Below, piece by piece: positions 41,870 to 50,962 of a DNA stretch of 64,000 bases. The stretch is from contig JAATWA010000001.1 of the NCBI GenBank assembly GCA_013361095.1, positions 2,024,501-2,088,500 on the forward strand. Reading direction: 5' to 3'. Position 1 is the first letter of the stretch, and every line of letters starts with the position of its first letter. Made by a program: the position numbers and the translations under genes. A model generated the notes under the pieces. That model was given only the letters and a program-made list of their open reading frames with translations, did not search any database and was not told the DNA's origin. The stretch comes from Pseudanabaena biceps (GTDB taxonomy: Bacteria; Cyanobacteriota; Cyanobacteriia; Pseudanabaenales; Pseudanabaenaceae).

Positions 41870-42133
41870 CTAAAGAACTTGAACCTGCATACTTTCCCAT
41901 TGAGAAAGGCTGTAGGTTTTTAGTTGCAAGGCATGGATTGCTCCTGTATCAAGATGCTCTTGAATCGCACCATAAACTAGCTTGTGTTGTTTGATCATCG
42001 ATAGACCTTCAAACTGCTCCGCAACAACGATCGCTGAGAAGTGTTGACCATCCTGATTAGGATCTTCAACTTGAACTTTGGCACTAGGCAAAGCGGCGCG
42101 AATTAGGTCGGCAATATTGTGATGAGAAATCAT
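41870..42133 (-). CDS. BolA/IbaG-family protein
   Basis: The 87-residue protein is a BolA-like protein: IADLIRAALPSAKVQVEDPN, then the conserved FSAIVVAEQFEGLSMIKQHK and VYGAIQEHLDTGAIHALQLK. Family members bind [2Fe-2S] clusters with monothiol glutaredoxins through the conserved His in KQHKLVYG. The ATG at 42133 is used rather than a TTG upstream. Its partner glutaredoxin type (CGFS) is not the CPFC enzyme at 33407. Confidence 0.92.
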   Translation of the reverse strand: MISHHNIADLIRAALPSAKVQVEDPNQDGQHFSAIVVAEQFEGLSMIKQHKLVYGAIQEHLDTGAIHALQLKTYSLSQWESMQVQVL

Positions 42134-42193
42134 GCTGGACAGACTCAAAATTTAGAAAAAGTAAATAACTGTTTTCATTGTGGCATGAACCAT

Positions 42194-42242
42194 AATAATT
42201 AAGTTGAAACTGTTGCTTTGCAACAGTTTCAACTTAATTATT
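42194..42242. repeat. GC-apex hairpin repeat upstream of xth
   Basis: aataattaagttgaaactgt plus tgc pairs perfectly around ttt; ends 11 bases before the exonuclease ATG and could mask its ribosome binding region. Confidence 0.88.
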
Positions 42243-42253
42243 AAAAAGGTATT

Positions 42254-43042
42254 ATGAAAATCGCAACTTGGAACGTTAATTCAGTCCGTACCCGCATCAC
42301 CCATGTATGTGAGTGGCTCCAAACAAACCCTGATGTGGATCTATTGTGTTTACAAGAAACCAAGGTGATTGATAGCGACTTTCCCCATGCGCCATTTCTA
42401 GAATTGGGTTGTCAAACCTATATCTATGGGCAGAAGTCATACAATGGCGTGGCTTTAATTTCGCGATCGCCTTTAGAAAATATTCAAACAGGCTTTTCGG
42501 CAATATTGGGCGAAATTGCCGATCCTAGCTTGGATGAGCAAAAACGGTTGATTACAGCGAAGTTGGGGGATGTGCAAGTTGTGAATATGTATGTCCCTAA
42601 CGGCTCAGAGGTGGGCAGTGAGAAGTATGAATATAAACTGCGTTGGTTAAAGTTATTACGCGAATATTTACAAGCTTTACTAGCTCAAAACGCTCATGTC
42701 CTCATCTGCGGTGACTTTAATGTGGCGATCGCCGATATCGATATTTATGATCCTAAGGGGAGAGAAAATAAGGTGATGGCAACGGATATCGAACGTGAAA
42801 CCTTAGATACAGTCCTAAGCCTTGGCTTTAAGGATGTATTTCGGAAATTTGAAAAGGATGGCGGTTACTATAGCTGGTGGGATTATCGATCAGGAGGCTT
42901 CGCTCGCAATCGTGGCTGGCGAATTGACTATCATTTCCTCACGGAAGCTCTGTATGACCGTGCCACAGCCTGCGCGATCGATGTGGAACCCCGCAAACAA
43001 ACCCAACCCAGTGATCACACTCCTGTCATTGTGACTATATAA
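42254..43042 (+). CDS. xth: exodeoxyribonuclease III
   Basis: The 262-residue enzyme is an ExoIII-type AP endonuclease of base excision repair. Motifs: ATWNVNSVRTR, LCLQETKV (metal Glu), YGQKSYNGVALISRSP, YVPNGSEVGSEKYEYKLRW, ICGDFNVAIADIDIYDPKG, and the closing SDHTPVIVTI with the catalytic Asp-His. It is full length. The pentapeptide protein gene follows after 13 bases and may be co-transcribed. Confidence 0.95.
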   Translation: MKIATWNVNSVRTRITHVCEWLQTNPDVDLLCLQETKVIDSDFPHAPFLELGCQTYIYGQKSYNGVALISRSPLENIQTGFSAILGEIADPSLDEQKRLITAKLGDVQVVNMYVPNGSEVGSEKYEYKLRWLKLLREYLQALLAQNAHVLICGDFNVAIADIDIYDPKGRENKVMATDIERETLDTVLSLGFKDVFRKFEKDGGYYSWWDYRSGGFARNRGWRIDYHFLTEALYDRATACAIDVEPRKQTQPSDHTPVIVTI

Positions 43043-43055
43043 GAGAGATTTGGCT

Positions 43056-43502
43056 ATGAAATACCGTGTCTTTTTAGCGATCGCCCTACTAATATTGTTT
43101 CTGTTTCCACTGCCTGCATGGGCGGCTAACCAAAATCAAATTGTCAAGTTACAAAACACTAGAAGATGTCAAAGCTGTGACCTAACAGGAGCCTATCTGC
43201 CAATTAAAAAATTGGACTATATCTATTTACTTGACGCTGACCTGAGTAACGCTAACTTAACGGGCGCAAGTATGATCTTTTCTAATCTGAGTCGGGCAAC
43301 CTTGACGGGCGCAAATCTTAAATATGTCAACTTTCAACATACCAAGATGTTACTGACTAATTTTGACAACGCCATCTTTGATCAAACCAACTTAACTGAA
43401 GCCGATCTCACCAGTTCCAATATTTCTGAATCTCAATTAGCTAAAGCAAAGCTCTGCAAAACGACATTGCCCAATGGATTAATCTCAAATCGAGATTGTT
43501 AG
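43056..43502 (+). CDS. secreted pentapeptide-repeat protein
   Basis: The 148-residue product has a signal peptide (VFLAIALLILFLFPLPAWAA), a CQSCDL segment and about ten pentapeptide repeats (A(D/N)Lxx: DADLSNANLTGASM, RATLTGANLKYVNF, NLTEADLTSSNI), forming a right-handed beta helix. A C-terminal Cys and the early Cys pair may form disulfides. Periplasmic. The start at 43056 has agagag upstream. Many such proteins exist in cyanobacteria, generally of unknown role. Confidence 0.88.
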   Translation: MKYRVFLAIALLILFLFPLPAWAANQNQIVKLQNTRRCQSCDLTGAYLPIKKLDYIYLLDADLSNANLTGASMIFSNLSRATLTGANLKYVNFQHTKMLLTNFDNAIFDQTNLTEADLTSSNISESQLAKAKLCKTTLPNGLISNRDC

Positions 43503-43545
43503 GGTTTGAGCGCAAAGCGCTATACAGCGCTTTGCGCTCAATTAA
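43503..43545 (+). repeat. palindrome after the pentapeptide gene
   Basis: gagcgcaaagcgctatacagcgctttgcgctc is a perfect inverted repeat (43510-43541), followed by the segment aaatctctctgtactact also seen near 3335. Confidence 0.7.
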
Positions 43546-43596
43546 ATCTCTCTGTACTACTCAAAGCCTCAATAGGCTGTAACTCAAATAAAATCT

Positions 43597-43626
43597 AAAA
43601 GCCAGTGGCGATCGCCACTGGCTTTT
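43597..43626. repeat. palindrome centred on HIP1
   Basis: aaaagccagtggcgatcgccactggctttt is a perfect palindrome with the HIP1-like centre ggcgatcgcc; a right terminus tttaactagccccagctact follows at 43631-43650. Confidence 0.75.
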
Positions 43627-43720
43627 GAGTTTTAACTAGCCCCAGCTACTTATTTTGCTTGATCTAAATTTAATCAATAAATACCCAACACAAAAAACTT
43701 TATTAGGATAAATTAACCGC

Positions 43721-44170
43721 TTACCACAAGGCGGGAACAGGAGCAGGTGCTACAGCTGGCGGCTGCTCTCTAGGCAAAGGAACGGCAGGGGCTGGTTCCT
43801 CAGGGGCAGAACAAGCGTTAAACCCTTCACTTAGCAAAGAAGAACAATAAGAACTAGGCAAATCACGGGTGCGAATAGTCGCATCACTGAGAGTTTGCAA
43901 GTCCATCATTTCGCGATGAATTGAACGCAATGCATTAGATTGACGCTCAATTATTTGATCCCTAAATGTTGTTTGAATATAGGGGTTAGGCAAGTTGGGA
44001 TCAGAAGTAATATCCAAAACTTTATTCTCTACCTGTGGATAGGTAGGAGGAAAGTTTCGAGGAAATTGATCTTGATCGGTAAGTAGGGGATCGGCAAAAG
44101 CCGCACCAGTAGCTAGCAACGATACCGCTGCAACCAATGATGAAGCTAGCCAAGAGAACCTAGTACTCAT
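43721..44170 (-). CDS. secreted Pro-rich protein, unknown function
   Basis: The 149-residue product has a signal peptide (SSLVAAVSLLATGAAFA) and a small domain (about 30-115: NKVLDITSDPNLPNPYIQTT, RQSNALRSIHREMMDLQTLS) with two Cys, followed by a Pro/Ala tail (APAVPLPREQPPAVAPAPVP). gaggat lies upstream of the ATG. It should be periplasmic or exported. I do not recognise the family. Confidence 0.72.
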   Translation of the reverse strand: MSTRFSWLASSLVAAVSLLATGAAFADPLLTDQDQFPRNFPPTYPQVENKVLDITSDPNLPNPYIQTTFRDQIIERQSNALRSIHREMMDLQTLSDATIRTRDLPSSYCSSLLSEGFNACSAPEEPAPAVPLPREQPPAVAPAPVPALW

Positions 44171-44342
44171 ATAAATACATATCCTCACAGTTGGACGCTG
44201 ACTAATGTAGCAGATTCAGCTCTAAGTTGAGGGATTTCTCGCAAAACTAACTTTAAATTTTTCTACGCCAAGGGCGTAAGTCCCTGTGCATAATAAAAAA
44301 GCGCAACATCTCAAAAGTTAAATAAGCCGAAGCATCAAAATT

Positions 44343-44906
44343 GTGGAACATTCAAATCGCGAAAAATTACTCGATCTATTTTGTAAACTAGCCTATAAAA
44401 GTGGCGATTTTACCCTTTCTTCTGGACAAAAAAGTACCTATTACATCAATGGCAAATTAGTAACATTACATCCCTTTGGAGGGCTATGGACAGGGCAAGT
44501 TTTATTGTCGATGTTGCCTGAAGGGACTGGGGCAGTGGCGGGATTGACATTAGGAGCCGATCCAATTGTGAGCGCGGTTAGCGTGGTATCAGCCTATGAA
44601 AATACACCAATCCCCGCCTTAATCATTCGTAAGCAACCTAAAGGACATGGCACGGCTGCTTGGATCGAGGGACCAGTATTAGAACCAAAAACAAATGTGG
44701 TAGTGCTAGAAGACGTGGTGACCACAGGTCAATCTGCTCTATTTGCAGTGGAAAAGTTGCGGGATGCTGGCTATACGGTGACCCATGTACTGACGCTAGT
44801 CGATCGCCAACAGGGGGGAGCAGAACTATACGCGAAGGAAGGGTTACAGTTTGGGGCTGTGTTTGAGATTGGCGAAATTCAGAATTACGCTAAGACCATT
44901 AATTAA
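44343..44906 (+). CDS. pyrE: orotate phosphoribosyltransferase
   Basis: The 187-residue enzyme joins orotate with PRPP in pyrimidine synthesis. The family signatures are FTLSSGQKSTYYINGKLVTL, IPALIIRKQPKGHGTAAWIE and the PRPP loop VVVLEDVVTTGQSALFAVEK. It starts with GTG at 44343, since no ATG is in reach upstream. It is not next to other pyr genes, as is usual for cyanobacteria. Confidence 0.95.
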   Translation: MEHSNREKLLDLFCKLAYKSGDFTLSSGQKSTYYINGKLVTLHPFGGLWTGQVLLSMLPEGTGAVAGLTLGADPIVSAVSVVSAYENTPIPALIIRKQPKGHGTAAWIEGPVLEPKTNVVVLEDVVTTGQSALFAVEKLRDAGYTVTHVLTLVDRQQGGAELYAKEGLQFGAVFEIGEIQNYAKTIN

Positions 44907-44926
44907 ACGCCTCCGTTCCTGCCAAA

Positions 44927-44965
44927 GAGTTATTGATGAGGCGCTTCGCGCCTCATCAATAACTC
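44927..44965 (+). repeat. GC-apex hairpin repeat after pyrE
   Basis: gagttattgatgaggcg / cgcctcatcaataactc around cttcg. Confidence 0.88.
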
Positions 44966-45007
44966 AGAAATGAGTTGCGGCGCGAAGCGCCGCAACTCAT
45001 TTCTGAG
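44963..45007. repeat. GC-apex hairpin repeat
   Basis: ctcagaaatgagttgcggcg pairs perfectly around cgaag. It shares its first three bases with the end of the previous hairpin, so the two are fused. Confidence 0.88.
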
Positions 45008-45023
45008 ATTCTCTAGCCTTGCT

Positions 45024-45118
45024 ACTCCCTTCCCAGTGAAAAATTAGACGTGGCGGCGCGAAGCGCCGCCACGCTAGTTCTGGGTTTTTAATGTCTATTT
45101 TGATAGTGGGAAGGGAGT
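45024..45118. mobile_element. MITE-like 95-bp element, copy C
   Basis: Best-kept copy: termini actcccttcccagt and actgggaagggagt-type (atagtgggaagggagt), hairpin gacgtggcggcg/cgccgccacg with apex cgaag, then tagttctgggtttttaatgt. Confidence 0.88.
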
Positions 45119-45191
45119 ATAGGTGAAATCGCTGTGAGGGTTTGGATAAATTCGCGATAAACTTTAACTCAAAAGAAATTTTTAAAGACTT

Positions 45192-46670
45192 ATGCAAGGC
45201 AAACTCACATTGCACCCTCCCGTAAGATTTGGTACTGACGGTTGGCGAGGCATCATTGCGGATGACTTTACCTTCGATCGCTTAGTTGCCGTTGCCCCGA
45301 TCGCTGCCCACATTTTAAAAGAAACCTTTGGCGCATCGGGTAGCAACACGATTATCGTTGGGTACGATCGCCGCTTTATGTCAGAAGCATTTGCTCAACG
45401 CACGGCTGAGTCTGTGGCAGCGATCGGCTTTGATGTCTTACTTGCTGAGGGGTTTGCTCCCACACCTGCTTTTAGTTGGGCAGCCTTTGAGAGAAAGGCT
45501 TTAGGAGCCTTGGTCATCACTGCTAGTCATAATCCAGCCAACTATTCTGGTTTAAAAATTAAGGGTGCATTTGGTGGCTCAGTGTCACCTGACGTGACTG
45601 CCAAGGTCGAAGAAATTTTAGAACGTGGCGATTTTGTCTATGAATCTCCTCAAAAAGGCAAAATTACCACCTTTGACGCATGGGCTAGTTATTGCGAAGC
45701 GCTGCGGGCAAAAGTTGATATTCCGTCTATCAAAAAGGCGATCGCGCAGGAAAAGCTAGTCATATTTGCCGATGTGATGCATGGCACTGCCGCCAGTGGT
45801 TTAGCCAGAATTTTAGAGTTGCCAGTCGCAGACCAAGCCAGCTTGATTGAGATTAATAGTGAGACCGATCCACTATTTGGAGGTGGTGCGCCTGAGCCAT
45901 TACCGCGTTACATTGCTGACTTGTTTCGCGAAGTAAAAACCTATCATCGCGATAATCCCGAAAAAATCTTAGTGGGCTTTGTCTTTGATGGCGATGCCGA
46001 TCGCATTGCGGCGGTGGATAGTGAAGGTAATTTTTTAAGTTCACAGATTTTAATTCCGATTTTGTTAGAGCATCTTGCCAAACATCGCGGCTTTAAGGGT
46101 GAGCTAATTAAGACCATTAGTGGCTCTGATCTCATGCCTAAGGTGGCGAATCTATTTGACTTGCCAGTGTACGAAACGCCTGTCGGTTATAAATATATTG
46201 CTGAGAGAATGCTCTCTGGAATTCCTTGTCTATTGGGAGGAGAGGAGTCGGGCGGCATTGGCTATGGCAATCACATTCCTGAGCGTGACGCTTTGCTGTC
46301 GGCTTTGTATGTGCTGGAGGCGATCGCAATTTCTGATCAGGACTTGAGCGCTCTCTATAGCAATCTGCAACAGAAAACTAATTTTGTTTCCCATTACGAT
46401 CGCATTGACAAGAAGCTATCAGGCATGGCGGCGCGAGAAAAGTTAGTCAATACACTTCAGCAGTTTTCACTAACAGAGATTGCGGGACGTAAAGTAATTG
46501 ATGCGAAAGCTCCCGATGGCTTTAAGTTCCGTTTAGAAGATGGTAGTTGGTTACTAGTTCGCTTTAGTGGTACTGAGCCTCTACTACGTCTTTATTGCGA
46601 AGCTGCAACTCCTGAACTAGTTCACAAAACTCTCAATTGGATTGCTAATTGGGCGGAGCAATTTAACTAA
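45192..46670 (+). CDS. phosphoglucomutase/phosphomannomutase family enzyme
   Basis: The 492-residue enzyme is an alpha-D-phosphohexomutase. Domain 1: RFGTDGWRGIIADDF and the phosphoserine loop ALVITASHNPANYSG; metal loop GFVFDGDADRIAAV; sugar-binding GGEESGGIGYGNHIPERDAL; phosphate-binding RFSGTEPLLRLY. It interconverts hexose 1- and 6-phosphates, feeding glycogen, sugar nucleotide or envelope synthesis. Whether glucose or mannose is preferred is not decided. A perfect hairpin follows. Confidence 0.93.
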   Translation: MQGKLTLHPPVRFGTDGWRGIIADDFTFDRLVAVAPIAAHILKETFGASGSNTIIVGYDRRFMSEAFAQRTAESVAAIGFDVLLAEGFAPTPAFSWAAFERKALGALVITASHNPANYSGLKIKGAFGGSVSPDVTAKVEEILERGDFVYESPQKGKITTFDAWASYCEALRAKVDIPSIKKAIAQEKLVIFADVMHGTAASGLARILELPVADQASLIEINSETDPLFGGGAPEPLPRYIADLFREVKTYHRDNPEKILVGFVFDGDADRIAAVDSEGNFLSSQILIPILLEHLAKHRGFKGELIKTISGSDLMPKVANLFDLPVYETPVGYKYIAERMLSGIPCLLGGEESGGIGYGNHIPERDALLSALYVLEAIAISDQDLSALYSNLQQKTNFVSHYDRIDKKLSGMAAREKLVNTLQQFSLTEIAGRKVIDAKAPDGFKFRLEDGSWLLVRFSGTEPLLRLYCEAATPELVHKTLNWIANWAEQFN

Positions 46671-46683
46671 GGATCAGCAATTT

Positions 46684-46742
46684 AATAAAACCCAAAATTG
46701 TTTGGGCTGGCTTTGCCAGCCCAAACAATTTTGGGTTTTATT
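46684..46742. terminator. hairpin between convergent genes
   Basis: aataaaacccaaaattgttt plus gggctggc pairs perfectly around ttt (apex gc-ttt-gc); lies between two converging stop codons. Confidence 0.7.
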
Positions 46743-46754
46743 TGCACAGATTAT

Positions 46755-48911
46755 TTAATTTTCATTCCTAAAGTTAATCGGAGTTGGACGGGCGATCGCA
46801 TAACCCTGTGCATAATCTACGCCAACCTCCCGTAATTTTCCTAAGATCGCCTCATCCTCGACAAACTCGGCGATCGTTTGCAGATTCATGGCATGGGCAA
46901 TGCGATTAAAGCCTTCCACGATCGCTTGAGAAATCGAATTATGACTAATATTCTTTACAAAAGCACCGTCAATTTTTAGATAATCAACGGGCAAATTGAT
47001 CAGATAAGCAAAGGAACTCAACCCACTGCCAAAATCATCTAAAGCAAAGCGACAACCAATCTTTTTGAGTTCGCTAATAAAATATCTGGCTTGCTCAAAG
47101 TTAGCGATCGCCGCAGTTTCCGTGATTTCAAAACAGATGTTCTGTGGAGGGATTTGGTGGAGAGGAAATTGTTCGATTAAAAACTTGAGAAAATGATTGC
47201 TGCCAATGCTAGTTCCAGAAAGATTGATCGTATACCAGCTATCAGTCAGAACTTGTTGCTTAGATAATTTGTGATAGTTCGAGAAAAAAGTTTTGACTAC
47301 CCAGCGATCGATTTCAGTGATCAAGCCATAACGCTCGGCGGCGGGAATAAATGAGTTGGGCGATAGTATTTCTCCATTTTCGCCCAACATTCTCAATAGA
47401 ACCTCATAATGCTCTGCTGCTGAATTGGAATTAAGAGAGAGAATCTTTTGGGAATAAAGACAAAAACGATTGGTTTCCAGCGCTCGGCTAATCTTAGAAA
47501 CCACATGCCTTTCGCCTCGTTGTCTGATTAGTTCACCATCATCTAGACGATAAATATGCACACAGTTCCGACCTTTGTCTTTGGCTGCATAACAAGCTGC
47601 ATCGGCTGCACCCATAACCTCCATCAAATCTTGACTGGTTTGATCAATGGCAACAACACCAATGCTAACGCCGACGATAAAGGTTTGGTTATTCCAAACA
47701 AACCGAAACTCATGTACTAAGTCTTTGAGGGTTTCCGCAATCTGAGCCGCTTGAGAGAGCGGACATTGAGTGAGCAGAAGTCCAAATTCATCACCGCCCA
47801 AGCGAGCCAATGTGTCACTAGTGCGGATTCCACTTTGGATAAGTGCTGTGATTTGGCGCAGTAGCTCATCGCCAGCAATATGCCCTGCGGTATCGTTAAC
47901 GACTTTAAACTGGTCTAAATCTAAATAACAGAGAGCGTGCTGTTGATTGCTATTTTGGACAGAGGCGATCGCCTCAATTAGTTGCTTCTCAAATCCGCGA
48001 CGGTTGATTAAACCCGTCAGCGCATCATGGCTAGCTTCCCAAGAGAGTTGATGAGCGAGACTACGCGATTCGGTAACATCATGAAAGACGATGACTGCTC
48101 CGATCATTTTTCCTTGGCGATCGCGAATTGGTGCGGCTGAGTCCTCAATCGCATATTCTGTACCATCACGCGCAATCAGAATCGTATGTTTCGCTAAGCC
48201 CACAATTTGCCCCTTTAACAGAGCTTCGGCTATAGGATTCTCTACTGGCTTTCGTGTTGCTTCATTAACGATGATGAAAACCTCAGAGATTTGCCTTCCT
48301 TCAGTTTCCTTAGATGTCCAGCCTGTTAGCCGCTCAGCCACAGGATTGAAGTATTTAATATTCCCTTGATCGTCGGTAGTAATAACAGCATCACCAATCG
48401 ATTTTAAGGTGACTTGAGCCAATTCCTTTTCGGCAAAGCAGGTTTCTGTAAGGCGTTGATTTTTGACTATTTCATTGATGAGTTGTACATTCTGTTCTTG
48501 AAGATTTTTTTGGAGTCGTCGGATCGTTAAATGGGTTTCGACTCGTGCTAATAATTCTTCAACTTGAAATGGTTTAGAAATATAATCCACTCCGCCTATC
48601 GCGAGTCCCTGTACTTTATTGTAGGTTTCATTGAGCGCACTCAAAAAGATGATCGGAATATCGGCAGTGCGATCGCTAGATTTTAATTGCCGACAAACTT
48701 CATAGCCATCCATATCAGGAAGTTTAATATCCAGCAAAATCAGTTCTGTGGCTGGCAATTCGGCGGCGCGAAGTGCCATTGCCCCCGTCGTCGCACTACG
48801 AACTTTATAACCCTGTTCGCTCAATGTATCTTTAATTAGACGTAGGTTGTCGGGTAAATCATCAACAACTAAAATATTACCTCGATTGCTGGTAACTACA
48901 TTACTAGTCAT
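46755..48911 (-). CDS. REC-PAS-GGDEF-EAL response regulator
   Basis: The 718-residue protein has a receiver domain (about 12-130; phospho-acceptor Asp61 in ILLDIKLPDMDG), a PAS domain (about 160-285), a GGDEF domain (about 295-455; intact GGDEF in ARLGGDEFGLLL) and an EAL domain (about 465-710; EVLLRM, FEITET, DDFGSGLSS, KIDGAFV). It should make and/or break down c-di-GMP under control of a histidine kinase. In the EAL signature the second residue is Val, which still keeps the metal Glu. The likely kinases are the hybrid enzymes encoded just downstream on the other strand, but this is inference. Confidence 0.93.
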   Translation of the reverse strand: MTSNVVTSNRGNILVVDDLPDNLRLIKDTLSEQGYKVRSATTGAMALRAAELPATELILLDIKLPDMDGYEVCRQLKSSDRTADIPIIFLSALNETYNKVQGLAIGGVDYISKPFQVEELLARVETHLTIRRLQKNLQEQNVQLINEIVKNQRLTETCFAEKELAQVTLKSIGDAVITTDDQGNIKYFNPVAERLTGWTSKETEGRQISEVFIIVNEATRKPVENPIAEALLKGQIVGLAKHTILIARDGTEYAIEDSAAPIRDRQGKMIGAVIVFHDVTESRSLAHQLSWEASHDALTGLINRRGFEKQLIEAIASVQNSNQQHALCYLDLDQFKVVNDTAGHIAGDELLRQITALIQSGIRTSDTLARLGGDEFGLLLTQCPLSQAAQIAETLKDLVHEFRFVWNNQTFIVGVSIGVVAIDQTSQDLMEVMGAADAACYAAKDKGRNCVHIYRLDDGELIRQRGERHVVSKISRALETNRFCLYSQKILSLNSNSAAEHYEVLLRMLGENGEILSPNSFIPAAERYGLITEIDRWVVKTFFSNYHKLSKQQVLTDSWYTINLSGTSIGSNHFLKFLIEQFPLHQIPPQNICFEITETAAIANFEQARYFISELKKIGCRFALDDFGSGLSSFAYLINLPVDYLKIDGAFVKNISHNSISQAIVEGFNRIAHAMNLQTIAEFVEDEAILGKLREVGVDYAQGYAIARPTPINFRNEN

Positions 48912-49099
48912 GTTAATCCCTATGATTTCTAATGCCTGAATATGAAGATAAACAACAAAAAATCTATTTAAACGAAAGGCTATAGCAACTATTCTATTAT
49001 ATATCTATAGTATAAGTAGTAATCCTATTTCATTTACAGACTTCCACCTAACATCAGATTTAATTTCAATAACTTACTGATGTTGGAAGTTTCCAAGAT

Positions 49100-49152
49100 C
49101 CTCACCCCTAGCCCCTCTCCCAAAAGGGGGGGAAGGGTCTGGGGGGTGAGGG
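49100..49152. repeat. CCTCACCCCTAGCCCC-type repeat upstream of kaiC-like gene
   Basis: cctcacccctagcccctctc...ggtctggggggtgaggg, flanked by gttggaagt / ggttccaca-type sequence. Its translation gives a false N-terminal extension (LTPSPSPKRGGRVWG) of the kaiC-like frame. Confidence 0.75.
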
Positions 49153-49208
49153 TTCCACATTCACTTTCAACAACTTATCTGATCGGCTCAATTAATTTGC
49201 GGGTTCTC

Positions 49209-50930
49209 ATGGAAGATAATCAAGACCTACAGCTAGCCAAATGCCTCACAGGGATTCAAGGACTCGATGAAATCACCGACGGCGGCTTGCCCCAAGGTAG
49301 ACCGACCTTAATCTGTGGCTCTGCGGGTTGTGGAAAAACTTTGTTTGGTGTGGAGTTTTTGGTGCGTGGGGCAACGCTGTACGGAGAGAATGGGGTTTTA
49401 GTCACCTTTGAAGAAACTGCCATAGAACTGACTAAAAATGTTGCCTCCTTAGGCTGGAACTTAAACCAATTAATCGCTGACGGCAAAATCTTAATTGATC
49501 ATATTTACATAGACCCAAGCGAGATTGAAGAAACAGGGGAATATGATCTTGAAGCGCTCTTTTTGCGTCTGGGTTATGCGATTAAAAAAATTGGCGCAAA
49601 ACGGGTGCTTTTAGACACGATTGAGGTGTTATTTGCAGGTTTGGGCAATAGTAATATTGTTCGCTCTGAATTGCGTCGTTTATTTCATTGGTTAAAGGAT
49701 CAAGGTGTGACAGCAGTCATCACAGGAGAACGAGGCGAAAAAACGTTAACCCGTCAAGGTTTAGAAGAATATGTCTCTGACTGTGTGATCAAATTAGATC
49801 AAAAAACCGTTGAAGAAATTGCCACCAGAACCATTCAAATTGTCAAATATCGCGGTTCTCGCCATAGTAATAATGAATATCCTTTTTTAATCGAAGAGGA
49901 TGGCATTTCGGTATTACCAATTACTTCCTTAACCCTAAATCATCAGGTCTCTAATGAGCGCATCTCGACAGGGGTTGCTCAACTTGATGATATGTTTGGC
50001 GGTCAGGGTTACTATCGCGGCAGCAGTATTCTCGTCACAGGTCGGGCAGGCACAGGCAAAACCTCGCTGGCAGGCTATTTTGCTCAGGCAACCTGTGCGA
50101 GGGGTGAACGATGCTTATATCTGGCGACCGAAGAATCACCGCAACAAATTCTTCGCAATTTAAGCTCGATTAGTTTGGACTTAAATCCCTACGTGGAGCA
50201 GGGATTATTACAATTTGATGCGGTACGTCCCAGCAATTACAATTTGGAAATGCGGCTGTTTAAAATTCACCAATGGATCAAGAAATTTCAACCAAGGGCG
50301 ATCGTGATCGATCCGATGAGCAATCTCATTTTAAGTGGGAGTGTGATGCAAACCAAGAGCTTCTTTATGCGGTTGATTGACTACCTAAAGAGCAAGCAAA
50401 TCACCGTTTTCATGACCAATTTAACGGCTGGCGATAATGAACTTGATCAAGAGAAAACCGAGGTCGGTGTTTCTTCGCTGATGGATACTTGGTTAGAAGT
50501 GCAAACCATCAAGGTCAATGGCGAGCGTAATCGGCTTCTCTATGCCCTCAAATCTCGTGGTATGCCGCACTCCAACCAAGTCCGCGAATTTATCGTTAAC
50601 AGTGAAGGTGTGAATTTGGTGGAGGTGTATTTGGGCGATGGTAAGGTGTTGACGGGTACGGAAAGAATCAATCAAGAACTGGCGGAAAAAGCTCTTGTGA
50701 AAAAACGTCAACAGAATTTTGAATTGCAGAAACGTGATTTCGATCGCGAAAAGCAACTGCTCCAAGCGCAAATCAATGCCTTGCAAATGCAGTTAGCCAG
50801 TCGGGATGAGGAATTTGCATTGCGGCTAGAGGATGAGGAGGAGAATCAAAATGCAACCCTAGCCAATCGCGCCTTTATGGGGAAATTGCGGCATCTTAGC
50901 CCCTTAGAAGATCTCCCCAGCCCTCCTTAA
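49209..50930 (+). CDS. KaiC-like double RecA-type ATPase
   Basis: The 573-residue protein has two KaiC/RecA domains. CI: GIQGLDEITDGGLPQGRPTL, Walker A GSAGCGKT (Lys43), catalytic Glu pair VTFEETA. CII: GVAQLDDMFGGQGYYRGSS, Walker A GRAGTGKT (Lys284), ATEESPQ. The position of the KaiC phospho-sites (Ser-Thr 431/432) reads VSSLMDT here, with Ser422-Ser423. The C-terminal ~70 residues form a Glu/Gln/Arg coiled coil (QQNFELQKRDFDREKQLLQA) instead of the KaiA-binding tail. It is thus a KaiC homologue, not the standard clock KaiC. Two KaiB-like genes and a histidine kinase follow. The ATG at 49209 avoids translation of a repeat. Confidence 0.92.
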   Translation: MEDNQDLQLAKCLTGIQGLDEITDGGLPQGRPTLICGSAGCGKTLFGVEFLVRGATLYGENGVLVTFEETAIELTKNVASLGWNLNQLIADGKILIDHIYIDPSEIEETGEYDLEALFLRLGYAIKKIGAKRVLLDTIEVLFAGLGNSNIVRSELRRLFHWLKDQGVTAVITGERGEKTLTRQGLEEYVSDCVIKLDQKTVEEIATRTIQIVKYRGSRHSNNEYPFLIEEDGISVLPITSLTLNHQVSNERISTGVAQLDDMFGGQGYYRGSSILVTGRAGTGKTSLAGYFAQATCARGERCLYLATEESPQQILRNLSSISLDLNPYVEQGLLQFDAVRPSNYNLEMRLFKIHQWIKKFQPRAIVIDPMSNLILSGSVMQTKSFFMRLIDYLKSKQITVFMTNLTAGDNELDQEKTEVGVSSLMDTWLEVQTIKVNGERNRLLYALKSRGMPHSNQVREFIVNSEGVNLVEVYLGDGKVLTGTERINQELAEKALVKKRQQNFELQKRDFDREKQLLQAQINALQMQLASRDEEFALRLEDEEENQNATLANRAFMGKLRHLSPLEDLPSPP

Positions 50931-50962
50931 AAAGGGGAGAATATAAAATTTGACGCTCTTTG

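Noticed and set aside
49080..49208. 43-residue N-terminal extension of the KaiC-like frame
   Set aside because: It translates a CCTCACCCC-type repeat; the KaiC homology begins right after the ATG at 49209.
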